In this document: one piece after another, positions 6,820 through 16,645 of the stretch
How the letters are laid out: every line of letters begins with the position of its first letter
Position numbering within the stretch: position 1 is the stretch's first letter
DNA from: a bacterium
GTDB taxonomy: Bacteria > Auribacterota > Auribacteria > Auribacterales > Auribacteraceae
Direction of reading: 5' to 3'
Assembly (NCBI GenBank): GCA_024233545.1
Contig: JACKPL010000005.1
Span: 124,001 to 188,000 of the forward strand
Length of the DNA stretch: 64,000 nt
Position numbers and translations under genes: made by a program
Notes under the pieces: generated by a model
Database searches by the model: none
Told to the model about the DNA's origin: nothing
The model's input: only the letters and a program-made list of their open reading frames with translations

Positions 6820-9129
6820 TCAATCCATACCGAGCCATTGAGCAATAATGGGAGCATATTTTACGGTAAGCCCAGCCGCAACGACACTGACCATGCTCAT
6901 CAGTTTAATGAGAATATTCAACGAAGGCCCTGATGTGTCTTTAAACGGATCGCCTACGGTATCGCCGACAACGCTTGCTTTATGAGGTTCCGAACCTTTA
7001 CCGCCTAATATGCCGCTTTCAATATATTTTTTTGCATTATCCCATGCCCCGCCGGAATTATTCAGCATGACAGCGAGTACAAATCCTGTGGTTAGGCCGC
7101 CGGCAAGGAGCCCCATAATTCCTGCTACATTAAGAAGCAATCCTATAATAACGGGAACAAAAATGGCGATCATTGAGGGCAGAATCATTTCTTTCTGAGC
7201 ACCGGCAGTGGATATACCAACGCATGACGCATAATCAGGTTTTTGTGTTCCTTTCATAATGCCCGGCATTTCTTTAAATTGGCGCCGGACTTCATGAACC
7301 ATTTTGCTTGCCGCTCTTCCAACGGCTTGTATCGTAAGGGCGCAGAATACAAATGCCATCATTGCTCCAATAAACATACCGATCAAGACTTTCGGATTCA
7401 TGAGTGTAATATCGTAATAGAGCATGAAGTCATGTAGTGTGGCAAGTTTGTTGCCCGTTACTTGTGCCGCGTGGCGAGTAACCGCAAGTAATTGTCCGGC
7501 ATATTCGATTGTCTGTTGGCCTGCGCGTTCCAGCCCAATTCTGATTTCCTCAATATACGCCGCAAGCAGAGCAAGTGCGGTAAGTGCGGCTGATCCGATA
7601 GCAAACCCTTTTCCCGTAGCGGCAGTGGTATTGCCGAGGGAATCAAGCGCATCTGTTCGTTTGCGGACTTTTTCCCCTAAACCGCTCATCTCAGCATTGC
7701 CGCCCGCATTATCTGCAATTGGGCCGTATGCATCAGTTGCAAGGGTAATTCCTAATGTAGAAAGCATGCCCACTGATGCGATGCTTATGCCATACAATCC
7801 CATGCTCGGATCGGAAAAACCTCCGGCAAATGCATAACTGAGAATCATTCCCAGTCCTATGGTTATAACCGGAATACCTGTAGAAAGCATTCCGAGCGCA
7901 ACACCGCCAATAATCAAAGTTGCCGGACCGGTTTGTGATTGGTCTGCAAGCTGTTTTGTCGGATTGAAATCGGATGATGTGTAATATTCGGTGGATTGCC
8001 CGATTATTATTCCTGCAATAAGGCCGGTAATAATTGAAAAAAAGACATTCCAGTTTTCCGGCAGGAAAAACCGTACGCAGAAAAACGATGAAACAATAAT
8101 CAGTACAGAACTAATAATCACACCCGATAGCAAAGAGTGAAGCAAATCTTTTTGTGTCGCATCTTCTTTCGTTCGCACCATATAAATGCCTATTATGGAA
8201 AATAGAACGCCGAGCCCTGCAATAATCATAGGAAGAACAACAGCGTTGAGCCGGCTTGTTCCACTAAATGCCGCGGCACCTAAGGCGGCAGTAGCGAGAA
8301 TCGACCCGCAATACGATTCGTATAAATCAGCGCCCATACCGGCAACATCGCCGACGTTGTCTCCCACGTTATCAGCAATAGTTGCGGGATTGCGCGGGTC
8401 GTCTTCCGGTATGCCTGCTTCGACTTTTCCAACCAGATCGGCGCCGACATCAGCCGCTTTTGTAAAAATACCGCCGCCGACACGGGCAAATAATGCTTGC
8501 GAAGACGCCCCCATTCCGAAACAGAGCATTGTTACCGTTATTTCTGTTAAAGTATATGTATGCCCGAGTACCGGCGCTAATTTATAGAGTAAAAGAAACC
8601 ACAAGCAGATATCAAGTAATCCTAATCCAACAACAACCAATCCCATTACAGCTCCGGATCGAAACGCAACCTGAAGCCCTTGATTTAACGAAATAGAAGC
8701 TCCCTGGGCCGTCCGTGACGAAGCATTTGTTGCAGTTCTCATTCCGAGAAATCCGGCAAGCCCGGAGAAAAAACCGCCGGTTATAAACGCAAAAGGAACC
8801 ATTTTTGACTGAACATTCAATACAAACGACATGATAATAAACATGATAAATGCGATCACGAAAAAGATAAACACTACTTTATACTGTTGGCGTAAGTAAG
8901 CTTTTGCACCTTCGCGTACATGTTGAGCAATTTCTTTCATAGTCTCGTTGCCTTCGCTTTTGCTCATCATTTCCTTGTAAAAAAGGTATGCAAAAACGAG
9001 GGCGAGAATAGAGCAGACAGGAGCAATCCACCACATCATCGGTATTTGTGGAGATGGCGCCGATTCCGATGCGTAGAGATAAGTAGGCATCATTAAAAGA
9101 TTAAACACTATGAAGAAAAGTTTTTTCAT
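6820..9129 (-). CDS. hppA: Membrane ion-pumping pyrophosphatase, K+-dependent type
   Basis: The 769-residue polytopic protein (about 16 spans) hydrolyses PPi and pumps H+ or Na+ across the membrane. Visible catalytic blocks are DVGADLVGKVE (227-237), DNVGDNVGD (253-261) and DAYGPIADNAGGNAEMS (466-482), plus VVGDTVGDPFKDTSGP near the C-terminus. In the segment GNTTAATGKG (499-508) Ala503 and Gly506 replace the Lys and Thr of K+-independent enzymes, so K+ dependence is expected. The gate-region Glu is in ADLYESY (Glu271), the placement seen in Na+-pumping and other K+-dependent members. The N-terminus has an extra signal-like stretch (residues 1-20). A good promoter lies 80-107 nt upstream; the start has an AAGGAAAGGG ribosome-binding site. 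Confidence 0.95.
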   Translation of the reverse strand: MKKLFFIVFNLLMMPTYLYASESAPSPQIPMMWWIAPVCSILALVFAYLFYKEMMSKSEGNETMKEIAQHVREGAKAYLRQQYKVVFIFFVIAFIMFIIMSFVLNVQSKMVPFAFITGGFFSGLAGFLGMRTATNASSRTAQGASISLNQGLQVAFRSGAVMGLVVVGLGLLDICLWFLLLYKLAPVLGHTYTLTEITVTMLCFGMGASSQALFARVGGGIFTKAADVGADLVGKVEAGIPEDDPRNPATIADNVGDNVGDVAGMGADLYESYCGSILATAALGAAAFSGTSRLNAVVLPMIIAGLGVLFSIIGIYMVRTKEDATQKDLLHSLLSGVIISSVLIIVSSFFCVRFFLPENWNVFFSIITGLIAGIIIGQSTEYYTSSDFNPTKQLADQSQTGPATLIIGGVALGMLSTGIPVITIGLGMILSYAFAGGFSDPSMGLYGISIASVGMLSTLGITLATDAYGPIADNAGGNAEMSGLGEKVRKRTDALDSLGNTTAATGKGFAIGSAALTALALLAAYIEEIRIGLERAGQQTIEYAGQLLAVTRHAAQVTGNKLATLHDFMLYYDITLMNPKVLIGMFIGAMMAFVFCALTIQAVGRAASKMVHEVRRQFKEMPGIMKGTQKPDYASCVGISTAGAQKEMILPSMIAIFVPVIIGLLLNVAGIMGLLAGGLTTGFVLAVMLNNSGGAWDNAKKYIESGILGGKGSEPHKASVVGDTVGDPFKDTSGPSLNILIKLMSMVSVVAAGLTVKYAPIIAQWLGMD

Positions 9130-9207
9130 TCGGTTTGCCCTTTCCTTGGAGGTTATGTATTCATTTATTATTCGAATGAGTGTGTTAAAGATGATGAAAT
9201 GCTAGAG

Positions 9208-9236
9208 ATTCTAGGTGGCTTCTTTTATGTTGTCAA
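9208..9236 (-). promoter_or_regulatory. Sigma70-type promoter of hppA
   Basis: On the minus strand TTGACA (9236-9231), a 17-nt spacer and TAGAAT (9213-9208, 5/6) form a near-consensus promoter. The predicted transcript starts near 9201, leaving a leader of about 70 nt before the hppA ATG at 9129. Confidence 0.72.
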
Positions 9237-9439
9237 GTTAAATTCAATAATAATATGTTTCTATACAGATGGGTTTTATAAAAATTCAAAAGGAGGTTCT
9301 CAGCTAAAAATCCGGCACGGCTACTCACTAGCCGATGTTTGTTATAAATTGAATATCTTTTTACTAATAAGTACAGTTTTTTAAGCAGAGGCGCCATAGT
9401 AGAGAGGCTAAAATAAAATTTTGTTAAGCTAACAGAATC

Positions 9440-9487
9440 TTGACGAAATTTATATTCCTGTGTTAAAGTTACTACCCCTAACTTTAA
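9440..9487 (+). promoter_or_regulatory. Putative purB promoter with overlapping inverted-repeat operator
   Basis: TTGACG (9440-9445) and TAAAGT (9464-9469) at 18-nt spacing could form a -35/-10 pair, the -10 being weak (4/6). Overlapping the -10 is a perfect 9-bp inverted repeat, TTAAAGTTA (9463-9471), a 7-nt spacer CTACCCC and TAACTTTAA (9479-9487). A dyad of this size at a biosynthetic promoter is a typical repressor site; it could instead be a small leader hairpin. It lies 50 nt upstream of purB, the first gene of the purine cluster. Confidence 0.5.
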
Positions 9488-9536
9488 TTTGCGAGCAAGA
9501 CACAAAAAAACAGAACATATGCAATCGGAGTGAACA

Positions 9537-10832
9537 ATGATTCCACGCTATTCCCTTCCGGAAATGGAAAAAATCTGGTCGGAAGACACCAAATTTGCAA
9601 CGTGGCTCAAGATAGAAATTCTTGCGTGCGAAAAACAATCGGAAATGGGGTTGATACCTGCAGAAGACCTCAAAAATATTCAGGATAAAGCGCAGTTTAA
9701 CATACCGCGCATTCTTGAGATCGAAGAAGAAACCCATCACGACGTCATAGCATTTTTAACCTGTGTTGCAGAATACGTCGGCCCATCATCCCGTTTCATA
9801 CATATGGGTTTAACATCGTCGGATGTTCTCGATACGTCATTAGCGGTGCAATTAACTGCGGCAACCGATTTGATACTCAGCAAAGCGCAAGCATTGGTTA
9901 AATCCGTTAGCGCTCAAGCCCTTAAACATAAAATGGTTCCCATGATAGGGCGTTCTCACGGGATCCATGCGGAACCTATTACATTCGGGTTAAAATTAGC
10001 GTTGATGAAAGATGAGCTCTGCCGCGGAATCGAACGGCTTGAAATGGCGCGGGCGCATATTGCTGTCGGTAAACTGTCGGGAGCGGTAGGAACGCATGCA
10101 CACATTGATCCGTCTGTTGAGGAATATGTTTGTAAAAAATTGGGATTAGCTCCAGCGGTATTGTCAACGCAAATTATCCAGCGGGACCGTCATGCCTTTT
10201 ATATGGCTTGCCTTGCGTGCCTTGCTTCAACATTAGGCAAATATGCTGAAGAAATCCGTAATCTTCAGCATACTGAAATTCGCGAGGTCGAAGAACCGTT
10301 TGCCAAAGGGCAGAAAGGTTCTTCCGCAATGCCTCACAAACGCAACCCCATTATTTGCGAACGCATAAGCGGGTTAGCGCGCCTGATCCGAGGCAATGCG
10401 CTGGCGGCGATGGAAAATGTGTCGTTATGGCATGAGCGCGATATCAGCCATTCTTCGGTTGAGCGAGTCATTCTGCCGGACAGTACTTTAGCGGTGTATT
10501 ATATGCTTCATAAATTCATCTATGTCATAGACGGATTACAGGTGTACCCTGAGAATATGCTGAAAAACCTTAATTTGATGCGCGGGCTTGTTCATTCGCA
10601 AAAAGTTTTGCTTGAACTCGTGAATAACGGCATTACTCGTGAAGACGCATATAAACTTGTGCAAAAAAATGCCATGCGGGTATGGGAAGAAGGTGGAGAA
10701 TTTATGGATTATCTGCTCGCAGACAACAAAATTACTGCAAAAATGACGCCGCAGAAAATCCGTGATTGTTTTAATCTTGAAAACCACTTTAAACATGTCG
10801 ATTCAACCTTCAATAAGTTAGGAATAAAATAA
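9537..10832 (+). CDS. purB: Adenylosuccinate lyase
   Basis: PurB cleaves SAICAR to AICAR and adenylosuccinate to AMP, releasing fumarate. The 431-residue protein carries the superfamily signature as SSAMPHKRNP and the upstream TSSDVLDTS and GRSHGIHAEP blocks, the latter with the catalytic His. Length fits the short bacterial PurB type (about 430). The start ATG is preceded by CGGAGTG. It is the first gene of the plus-strand purine cluster and the nearest to the candidate operator at 9463-9487; purS follows after 34 bp. Confidence 0.97.
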   Translation: MIPRYSLPEMEKIWSEDTKFATWLKIEILACEKQSEMGLIPAEDLKNIQDKAQFNIPRILEIEEETHHDVIAFLTCVAEYVGPSSRFIHMGLTSSDVLDTSLAVQLTAATDLILSKAQALVKSVSAQALKHKMVPMIGRSHGIHAEPITFGLKLALMKDELCRGIERLEMARAHIAVGKLSGAVGTHAHIDPSVEEYVCKKLGLAPAVLSTQIIQRDRHAFYMACLACLASTLGKYAEEIRNLQHTEIREVEEPFAKGQKGSSAMPHKRNPIICERISGLARLIRGNALAAMENVSLWHERDISHSSVERVILPDSTLAVYYMLHKFIYVIDGLQVYPENMLKNLNLMRGLVHSQKVLLELVNNGITREDAYKLVQKNAMRVWEEGGEFMDYLLADNKITAKMTPQKIRDCFNLENHFKHVDSTFNKLGIK

Positions 10833-10866
10833 CTCGGCGTTTCAATCGCAATAAAGGAATTTTACG

Positions 10867-11136
10867 ATGAAATTCAAAGCAGCAGTTGTCGTTACCTTAA
10901 AAGAGAGTGTTCTCGATCCACAGGGAGTAACCATTAAAGAAGCTCTGCATCATATGCGGTATAACCAAATAGAGAGCGTTCGGCTTGGCAAATTCGTCGA
11001 AATATCTCTGGATGCTTCTTCTGCGGAAAACGCGGAAAAATTGGTGCATGAAACGTGCAGAAAGCTTCTAGTCAATCAGGTAATTGAAACATATAAACTG
11101 CAGGCATTATCTCCTGTTTCTCAAAAGGAGGCTTAG
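10867..11136 (+). CDS. purS: Phosphoribosylformylglycinamidine synthase, PurS subunit
   Basis: The 89-residue PurS bridges PurL and PurQ in the three-subunit FGAM synthase. The sequence has the family opening KFKAAVVVTLKESVLDPQG and the central YNQIESVRLGKFVEISL, with the expected alpha/beta small fold. It sits directly before purQ (2-bp gap) and purL, as expected for organisms with the split enzyme. The start has a modest AAGGAA ribosome-binding site. Confidence 0.95.
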   Translation: MKFKAAVVVTLKESVLDPQGVTIKEALHHMRYNQIESVRLGKFVEISLDASSAENAEKLVHETCRKLLVNQVIETYKLQALSPVSQKEA

Positions 11137-11138
11137 GC

Positions 11139-11846
11139 ATGATGCGGTTTGGCGTAGTTGTTTTTCCGGGGTCAAATTGCGATTACGACTGTTACTTCGC
11201 TATCAAACAATGGGTGAGCAGTTCCGTAGAGTTTATCTGGCATAAATCTACGCGCCTCAATACATATGACTGTATTGTCTTGCCCGGTGGTTTCTCGTAT
11301 GGAGATTACCTTCGAACCGGTGCGATTGCGCGGTTTTCGCCGGTAATGGACAATGTCATAAAATATGCGGAAAACGGCGGGTTGGTTATCGGCATATGCA
11401 ATGGATTCCAGATTTTGCTTGAGAGCGGTTTGCTTCCCGGCGCAATGCTGAGGAACACCAGTTTACGGTTTGTGTGCAAATATATAACACTCAGAACCGT
11501 CACAACCAGAACCCCGTTTACCGCTTCTCTTAAAAAAGGCGAAGTGTTATCAGTGCCCATAGCACATAATGAGGGGAATTATTATATTGATGAAAAAGGG
11601 TTGGAAGAACTGCAAAAAAACAGCCAGATCGTTTTCCAGTATTGCGATGCGGATGGAGCGGTTTCCGATTCATCAAATCCCAATGGATCGCTGTTAAATA
11701 TTGCAGGGATATGCAGTAAGCGCGGCAATATACTGGGAATGATGCCTCACCCTGAACGGTGTTGTGATCCGTTGTTGGGTTCAATAGACGGGCTGAAAAT
11801 TTTTCAATCAATTACAGAATCATTTAAGAAGATGCAAACAGCGTAG
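11139..11846 (+). CDS. purQ: Phosphoribosylformylglycinamidine synthase, glutaminase subunit PurQ
   Basis: This is a class I glutamine amidotransferase that supplies ammonia to PurL. The nucleophile Cys is in GICNGFQIL, the His/Glu pair in MPHPERC, and the oxyanion strand in VVFPGSNCDYD. Length (235) is normal for stand-alone PurQ. A strong AGGAGG lies just upstream; two consecutive ATGs (11139, 11142) are possible starts. Its partner purL starts 17 bp downstream. Confidence 0.96.
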   Translation: MMRFGVVVFPGSNCDYDCYFAIKQWVSSSVEFIWHKSTRLNTYDCIVLPGGFSYGDYLRTGAIARFSPVMDNVIKYAENGGLVIGICNGFQILLESGLLPGAMLRNTSLRFVCKYITLRTVTTRTPFTASLKKGEVLSVPIAHNEGNYYIDEKGLEELQKNSQIVFQYCDADGAVSDSSNPNGSLLNIAGICSKRGNILGMMPHPERCCDPLLGSIDGLKIFQSITESFKKMQTA

Positions 11847-11863
11847 AGCGAATAGGTATCCTA

Positions 11864-14101
11864 ATGGAAAAAATAGTAATTACACCGCAAATTGTTGAAG
11901 AACATGGTTTAACGCCTGAAGAATACGGGCATATTCTTACAATTCTCAACAGAGAACCCACAATTACCGAGTTGGGTGTGTTTTCTGTTATGTGGTCAGA
12001 GCATTGCAGTTATAAGAATTCGAGGTTTTGGCTGAAAAAGTTTCCTACTACCGGCCCGGCGGTCATGGTCAAAGCGGGCGATGAAAATGCCGGCATAATT
12101 GACATCGGCGACGGTTTGGCTGTTTCGTTCAAGATAGAATCACACAATCATCCCTCTGCAGTAGAACCCTTCCAAGGCGCGGCAACGGGAATAGGGGGCA
12201 TTATTCGCGATATTTTTACTATGGGCGCGCGCCCTGTAGCCTTGATGAATTCTCTCCGGTTTGGAAAATTGAACGAGCCGAATGTGAAACGGTTGTTTGA
12301 CGGTGTAGTTCGGGGAATTGCCCATTATGGAAATTGTATCGGTATTCCCACTGTCGGCGGCGAAGTATATTTTGACCCGACATATCAGGGAAACCCGCTG
12401 GTCAATGTGTTTTGTCTCGGCATTTTAAAGCACGAAGACATTACTCTCGGAAGAGCCGAAGGAGTCGGAAACAGCGTTTATTACCTTGGCGCGACAACCG
12501 GGCGCGACGGGATACACGGCGCTACATTTGCCTCAGTTGAATTGACTGAAGAATCCGAAGAACGCAAATCGTCAGTGCAAGTAGGCGATCCTTTCATGGA
12601 AAAACTGCTCCTTGAAGCCTGCCTTGAACTGCTCCAGACTGATGCGGTTGTGGGTATTCAGGATATGGGCGCCGCCGGATTAACGTGTTCAACCTGCGAG
12701 ACGGCATCACGGGGCAATTCAGGAATAAAAATAGAACTTGATTATGTGCCTCAGCGTGAAACCCACATGACGCCATACGAAATTCTGCTGTCGGAATCTC
12801 AGGAACGAATGTTGGTTATTGTGAAAAAAGGGAAAGAACAAGAAGTTGAGGATATATTCGAAAAATGGGATTTGCATGCGTCAAAAATCGGCGAGGTTAC
12901 CGATGACGGCATAATGCGTGTTTTCTTTAAAGGCGAACAGGTAGTCGAAATTCCCGCAAAAGCGATTGCAGAGGACGCACCCTTATATCAGCGTTCTTAT
13001 AAAGAACCTGCATATTATAAAAAACTTAAAGCCCTCGATCTGGATGCCGTCAAAGAGCCGAATGATTATAATACAGTACTGCAGAAGTTGTTGGCAGACC
13101 CCACAATTGCAGACAAACATTGGGTATACGAACAGTACGATCATATGGTTATTACCAATACTGCCGTATTGCCCGGAAAAGCAGATGCGGCGGTTATACG
13201 CCTCAAGGAAACAGATAAATTGCTGTCAATGACCACTGATTGCAACGGCAGGTATTGTTACCTTGACCCGTATATTGGCGGCATGATTGCCGTCGCGGAA
13301 GCCGCCCGCAATATTGTCTGTACCGGAGCAGTGCCTTTGGGGATAACGGATTGTTTGAATTTTGGTAATCCGATGAAGGAAGAAATATTTTGGCAGTTCA
13401 AGAATTGTGTGCTTGGCATATCCGATGCCTGTAAGTCATTTGGAATACCGGTAACCGGCGGCAATGTTAGTTTTTATAACGAAAACCCTGATGGAGCAGT
13501 TGATCCTACGCCTGTTATCGGAATGGTTGGGTTAATTCAAAACAGCGATTATGTAACTACCGCAGGATTCAAACAAATAGGCGATGAAATCTTTTTGATC
13601 GGTCCTATCCAAAGCAATATAGGCGGAAGCGAATACCTTTCGATAATACATTCAATTAAAGGTGGAGCGCTTCCGGAGTTTGACGTAGAATTGGAAAAGC
13701 GAGTCCAGAGCTGTTGTTTAGAACTCATACGCCAGCGAAGCATTAAATCAGCGCACGACTGTTCTGAAGGCGGGTTAGTTGTCGCTGTTGCGGAATCTTG
13801 CATTCTCGGTAGCGGACAAAAATTAAAGCTTGGGGTTTCCATCGTTCTTGAAAATATCTCAGGCAGAATAGATGGCATTTTGTTTGGTGAACGCCAATCG
13901 CGCATTGTCGTATCTGCGGCGCCGAAAATGGCGGATGCTCTTATCAAAGCAGGCAAAAAACATAATGTTCCGGTAACACGTTTGGGTGTTGTAACCCAAG
14001 AAACGATAAGTTGGACGGTAAATGGAAAAAAAGTAATCGATCAGCCTGTTAAAGAGAGTGCGCAAAACTGGAAGGGCGAGATTGAAAGAATGTTGTCATG
14101 A
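11864..14101 (+). CDS. purL: Phosphoribosylformylglycinamidine synthase, PurL subunit (small type)
   Basis: The 745-residue PurL uses ATP and PurQ-derived ammonia to convert FGAR to FGAM. It is the small type, lacking the fused glutaminase domain, which agrees with separate purS and purQ just upstream. Recognisable blocks are VMWSEHCSYKNS near the N-terminus, SHNHPSAVEPFQGAATGIGG in the first AIRS-like half and VTGGNVSFYNE in the second. Its stop overlaps the purF start by 4 nt (ATGA), so translation is coupled. Confidence 0.97.
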   Translation: MEKIVITPQIVEEHGLTPEEYGHILTILNREPTITELGVFSVMWSEHCSYKNSRFWLKKFPTTGPAVMVKAGDENAGIIDIGDGLAVSFKIESHNHPSAVEPFQGAATGIGGIIRDIFTMGARPVALMNSLRFGKLNEPNVKRLFDGVVRGIAHYGNCIGIPTVGGEVYFDPTYQGNPLVNVFCLGILKHEDITLGRAEGVGNSVYYLGATTGRDGIHGATFASVELTEESEERKSSVQVGDPFMEKLLLEACLELLQTDAVVGIQDMGAAGLTCSTCETASRGNSGIKIELDYVPQRETHMTPYEILLSESQERMLVIVKKGKEQEVEDIFEKWDLHASKIGEVTDDGIMRVFFKGEQVVEIPAKAIAEDAPLYQRSYKEPAYYKKLKALDLDAVKEPNDYNTVLQKLLADPTIADKHWVYEQYDHMVITNTAVLPGKADAAVIRLKETDKLLSMTTDCNGRYCYLDPYIGGMIAVAEAARNIVCTGAVPLGITDCLNFGNPMKEEIFWQFKNCVLGISDACKSFGIPVTGGNVSFYNENPDGAVDPTPVIGMVGLIQNSDYVTTAGFKQIGDEIFLIGPIQSNIGGSEYLSIIHSIKGGALPEFDVELEKRVQSCCLELIRQRSIKSAHDCSEGGLVVAVAESCILGSGQKLKLGVSIVLENISGRIDGILFGERQSRIVVSAAPKMADALIKAGKKHNVPVTRLGVVTQETISWTVNGKKVIDQPVKESAQNWKGEIERMLS

Positions 14102-15531
14102 ACATAAGGGATTCGGTCACTATGAGAGATGATAAACCTCGGGAAGCATGCGGAGTATTTGGAATATTCGGGCACCCTGACGCGGCATTATTAACCCATC
14201 TCGGATTATATGCCCTTCAACATCGCGGGCAAGAAAGCGCTGGAATCGTTTCGGGTGATAACGGGCATTTCTACGTACATAAAAATATGGGGCTGGTGAG
14301 CGAGGTTTTTAACGAAAAAAACCTTAAAGCCCTTAAAGGAAACCGTGCTATAGGGCATGTCCGTTATTCGACTACCGGTTCGAGCCTTTTAACCAATGCA
14401 CAGCCAATCGTTATAGATTATTATCACGGTACTATTGCGATAGGGCACAACGGCAACCTTACCAACGCTGACGAATTGCGCAATCGCCTTGAATCCATGG
14501 GGTCAATATTCCAAACGACCACCGATAGCGAAGTTATCCTGCATCTTCTTGCTAAGCCGTCGTTTACGGATGGTTTAGAACGCCTCCATTATGTCCTTTC
14601 ACAAATTCAGGGAGCATATTCGCTGGTTTTGATGACAGAAACCGATGTGATCGGTATCCGCGACCCTCACGGCTTACGGCCTCTCTGTTTAGGAAAACTT
14701 GATGACGCATATATTTTGTCGTCGGAATCATGTGCTCTTGATTTAATCGGCGCAAAACTTATTCGGGATGTCGAGCCGGGAGAAATTGTTATACTCAATC
14801 AAAACGGGATAACGTCACACAAACCGTTACCGAAAGAACGTTCCCGTTTCTGTATTTTTGAGTACGTGTACTTTGCTCGTCCCGATAGCATAATAAATGG
14901 GCAGACCGTTCATACAGTGCGAGAAAAAATGGGAAAAAACCTTGCGGTCGAACATCCTATTGATGCTGATTTGGTTATTTCCGTGCCGGATTCAGGCAAT
15001 GCCGCCGCAATGGGATTTGCTGAGCAGTCTGGCATTAAATATGAGATGGGGTTTATTCGCAATCACTATGTTGGGAGAACATTTCTTAAACCGAGTCAGG
15101 TGATCCGCAATTTCAGTACAAAAATAAAACTTAACCCATTGCACGAAGTAATAAGAAATAAACGGGTTGTTGTTGTAGACGATTCCATTGTGCGCGGTAC
15201 AACAAGCCGCTCGCGCATCACCAGTTTGCGTGATGCCGGTGCGAAAGAGATTCATATGCGGATCAGTTGCCCTCCTCATAAATATCCCTGCTATTACGGC
15301 ATTGATTTTCCCACAACGACAGAGTTGATTGCTTCGAAAAAAACTGTTGAGGAAATCGCAAAATATATCGGAGCGGATTCATTAGGCTACCTCAGCGAAC
15401 AAGGTTTACTTAATTCCGTAGGGGGCAAAGACGAGTACTGTATGGCGTGTTATACGGGCGATTATAGTATCAGCCCGCCAGAAAATGCCCGCAAAGAAAT
15501 TCTTGAAAAAAATCATACTATTATTCTGTAA
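14098..15531 (+). CDS. purF: Amidophosphoribosyltransferase (Fe-S type)
   Basis: PurF makes phosphoribosylamine from PRPP and glutamine, the committed step. The N-terminal nucleophile is Cys18 (EACGVFGIFGH), so a propeptide of 17 residues (or 9 if the internal ATG at Met9 is used) is removed. The PRPP loop is VVVVDDSIVRGTTSR. Cys448 and Cys451 (YCMACYTG) match the C-terminal ligands of the [4Fe-4S] cluster of the Bacillus-type enzyme, which makes it oxygen-sensitive, unlike the E. coli type. The start overlaps the purL stop. Confidence 0.96.
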   Translation: MNIRDSVTMRDDKPREACGVFGIFGHPDAALLTHLGLYALQHRGQESAGIVSGDNGHFYVHKNMGLVSEVFNEKNLKALKGNRAIGHVRYSTTGSSLLTNAQPIVIDYYHGTIAIGHNGNLTNADELRNRLESMGSIFQTTTDSEVILHLLAKPSFTDGLERLHYVLSQIQGAYSLVLMTETDVIGIRDPHGLRPLCLGKLDDAYILSSESCALDLIGAKLIRDVEPGEIVILNQNGITSHKPLPKERSRFCIFEYVYFARPDSIINGQTVHTVREKMGKNLAVEHPIDADLVISVPDSGNAAAMGFAEQSGIKYEMGFIRNHYVGRTFLKPSQVIRNFSTKIKLNPLHEVIRNKRVVVVDDSIVRGTTSRSRITSLRDAGAKEIHMRISCPPHKYPCYYGIDFPTTTELIASKKTVEEIAKYIGADSLGYLSEQGLLNSVGGKDEYCMACYTGDYSISPPENARKEILEKNHTIIL

Positions 15532-15554
15532 CATACAGACAAAAAAGAGGTTAT

Positions 15555-16592
15555 ATGGCAGGTTCTGAAAAAAAAATTACGTACAGAGATGCCGGCGTTA
15601 ATATTGATGAAGGCATGAAAGTTGTCGATAAAATCAAAGCGCGGATGAAAGGGGTTGTGTCATCCTCGGTTTTATCGGGTATCGGCGGATTCGGCGGGAT
15701 TGTGGATATTTCGCATACAGGCGTAGCCCATCCGGTTTTGGTATCAAGCATCGACGGAGTCGGAACAAAAACAAAAATCGCCGCGGCATACGGTAAATAT
15801 AACGGTATCGGTAAAGATATTGTCGGACATTGTGTCAACGATATCGCCGTACAGGGTGCCCGCCCCTTATTTTTTCTCGATTATATCGGCGTTGCGTCTC
15901 TTGATTCGGAACAAGTCGATCATATTATTGCGGGTATTATTGAAGCATGTCGCGATGAAGAGTGTATTCTCATTGGCGGCGAAACAGCAGAAATGCCCGG
16001 CGTCTATTGCGATAATGAGTTTGATCTGGTCGGATGCATTGTCGGCATTATGGAAAAAGGCCGGATTATTACCGGAAAAAATATTTCTGAAGGAAATGTG
16101 ATTATCGGATTGCCGTCGGCGGGTATTCATACAAATGGATTTTCAATGGTGAGAAAAGTGCTTCTTGACAGCGGCGCTTTCTCTTTGACCGATACTCCCT
16201 CAGAATTGACACAACCGCTCGGCGATGAACTTCTTATCCCTCATCGATGCTACGGAAAAATTATTCGGGAATTATGCGATTCGATTGCGGTCAAAGGTAT
16301 GGCTCACATTACGGGCGGCGGTTTGATCGACAACATTCCCCGTATATTGCCCGACGGGCTTGATGCTGTTATCGATTCATCTTCATGGAATGTACTCCCT
16401 GTATTTTCACTTATCCAAAATACCGGGCAAATTGACCCTCTTGAGATGTACAGAGTATTTAATATGGGAATCGGGCTAACTATTATTGTTGATAAAAAAG
16501 ATGTTGAAAAAGTATGTTTGTGCGCTGAACATTTCAAACCGGTTGTTATCGGAGAGATCGCAAAAGGGGAGCGGCAGGTAAAAATTATATAG
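15555..16592 (+). CDS. purM: Phosphoribosylformylglycinamidine cyclo-ligase (AIR synthetase)
   Basis: PurM closes the imidazole ring (FGAM to AIR) with ATP. The 345-residue protein shows the AIRS fold motifs ITYRDAGVNIDEG at the N-terminus, SIDGVGTKTKIA, GHCVNDIAVQGARPLFFLDY and GGETAEMPGVY, and the C-terminal AHITGGGLIDNIPR. Length is normal. It lies 23 bp after purF with an AAAAGAGG ribosome-binding site. Confidence 0.97.
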   Translation: MAGSEKKITYRDAGVNIDEGMKVVDKIKARMKGVVSSSVLSGIGGFGGIVDISHTGVAHPVLVSSIDGVGTKTKIAAAYGKYNGIGKDIVGHCVNDIAVQGARPLFFLDYIGVASLDSEQVDHIIAGIIEACRDEECILIGGETAEMPGVYCDNEFDLVGCIVGIMEKGRIITGKNISEGNVIIGLPSAGIHTNGFSMVRKVLLDSGAFSLTDTPSELTQPLGDELLIPHRCYGKIIRELCDSIAVKGMAHITGGGLIDNIPRILPDGLDAVIDSSSWNVLPVFSLIQNTGQIDPLEMYRVFNMGIGLTIIVDKKDVEKVCLCAEHFKPVVIGEIAKGERQVKII

Positions 16593-16645
16593 AGTCATTC
16601 CAGCGCACACTATGGAATTTGCTAAAGAATGGAGTTTTGATCGTT

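Larger units (their letters stand above)
9130..9536. other. Divergent intergenic region between hppA and purB
   Basis: This is 407 bp without a convincing gene. It holds the hppA promoter on the minus strand, a perfect 6-bp hairpin (CGGCTA 9318-9323, loop CTCAC, TAGCCG 9329-9334) without a following T-run, and the purB promoter/inverted-repeat region. A 61-codon open frame (9199-9384) and one on the other strand have no ribosome-binding site or protein-like composition. I looked for a purine (guanine/adenine) riboswitch and did not find its conserved core. Confidence 0.6.

Noticed and set aside
9318..9334. Perfect 6-bp hairpin CGGCTA/TAGCCG as a riboswitch or terminator
   Set aside because: No T-run follows, and the surrounding bases do not match conserved cores of purine, THF or c-di-GMP riboswitches.
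9199..9384. 61-codon open frame between hppA and purB
   Set aside because: No ribosome-binding site before its ATG, low-complexity hydrophobic product, and it overlaps the hppA promoter region.
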